A DNA stretch of 64,000 nt from Ananas comosus (taxonomy: Eukaryota; Streptophyta; Magnoliopsida; Poales; Bromeliaceae): positions 6,326,033-6,390,032 of the forward strand of contig NC_033629.1 of assembly GCF_001540865.1 (NCBI RefSeq), written 5' to 3'. Positions 63,546 to 64,000 of this stretch are shown one piece after another (the stretch's first letter is position 1; each line of letters begins with the position of its first letter). Below the pieces are notes generated by a model. That model ran no database searches, was not told where the DNA came from, and saw only the letters and a program-made list of their open reading frames with translations. The position numbers were made by a program, and so were the translations under genes.

Positions 63546-64000
63546 CCAACTCCACAGCGGATGTTGAACAAGTGTGGCATTGAACCTAGTGTCGAGAACA
63601 TAGGTTGTGAGATAAAGATAATGAACCTAGAGTTAATAAACCTAGGCTATGAGTATAGAAGCAACGAACCTAAAGTATTAACTTAGGTTGAGAAAGGCTT
63701 GGACCTAGATAGGTCAATTCCATAGGGTTAAGACCAACCCTTAAGTAATGCGAAATGGATTCTGGAATCCCAAAGCCTATGGATACACCGAGAGGGGTGT
63801 AGGGTGTGTGCAACGATTTCGCCGCCCAAGGCTATAGAACCATTGTAGGGGCATGTGCGACGATTTCGCCGCCGGATGGTTAGCCGGTTAGTGGATCATA
63901 CCGCCTGTTGACTGAACCATTGACGTGGCGTGTGCGACGATTTCGCCGCCGGATGGCTAAGTCATGACCTAGGCTATTGTTGGGTGAAGTGCGATGCGTT
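63546..64000. repeat. Partial LTR-like sequence with GACGATTTCGCCGCC repeats at the right edge
   Basis: Short AACCTAG-based direct repeats (63580-63720) are followed by three copies of a unit with TGCGACGATTTCGCCGCC (near 63808, 63849 and 63930), the last two extended by GGATGG. Moderately GC-rich, non-coding, cut by the window edge. The LTR assignment is a guess from texture. Confidence 0.45.

Overview
The window looks like plant nuclear DNA. Two conserved plant genes carry GC-rich or intron-split coding sequence, and the rest is a mosaic of LTR retrotransposons, fold-back DNA transposons and AT-rich intergenic sequence. The very GC-rich 5' end of the receptor-kinase gene and the style of the repeats suggest a monocot. 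The species cannot be fixed from sequence alone. No prokaryotic, organellar, rRNA, tRNA-gene or CRISPR signal was seen.

Layout. (1) 1-1337, minus: the 5' part of a leucine-rich-repeat receptor kinase of the PXC3 type, running off the left edge. (2) 2.4-22.8 kb: a nested pile of Ty3/gypsy Del/Tekay-type elements. A truncated gag-only element (6.2-11.66 kb) is split by a solo LTR (7590-10265, target duplication CGGCC). A decayed autonomous copy (gag-pro-RT-RNaseH-IN-chromodomain, 12.34-19.41 kb, with 3' LTR 19474-22110) is split by a second solo LTR (14835-17283, target duplication CAGGT). The 683 bp between the two elements consist of two LTR 5' halves in opposite orientation. (3) 25153-46274, minus: a complete eight-exon FKBP42/TWISTED DWARF 1 gene spread over 21 kb. 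Its introns hold a near-complete but internally deleted copia element, a gypsy relic, two GGCGC-rich inverted-repeat elements and other transposon debris. (4) 46.3-64 kb: no recognisable host gene. This part holds fold-back elements that share termini and cores in different combinations, a 9-bp-TSD fold-back element, a PIF/Harbinger-like element with an AT-rich filler, a SINE-like unit, a second LTR of the 5-kb type (59.6-62.6 kb, full of small indels), and part of another LTR at the right edge.

The most unusual signal lies inside the long (about 2.4-2.7 kb) gypsy LTRs. Independent copies share (a) a cluster of ACCGGT-centred dyads in the likely U3, (b) a candidate 5' splice site after a transcript-leader-like exon, (c) a small hairpin with one compensatory base-pair change, and (d) just after it a branch-point-like CTCAC, a pyrimidine-rich tract and CAG|AGCC. 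Together these predict an intron of about 1.4-1.6 kb inside the LTR. This is inferred from comparing copies within the window. RNA data would be needed to confirm it.
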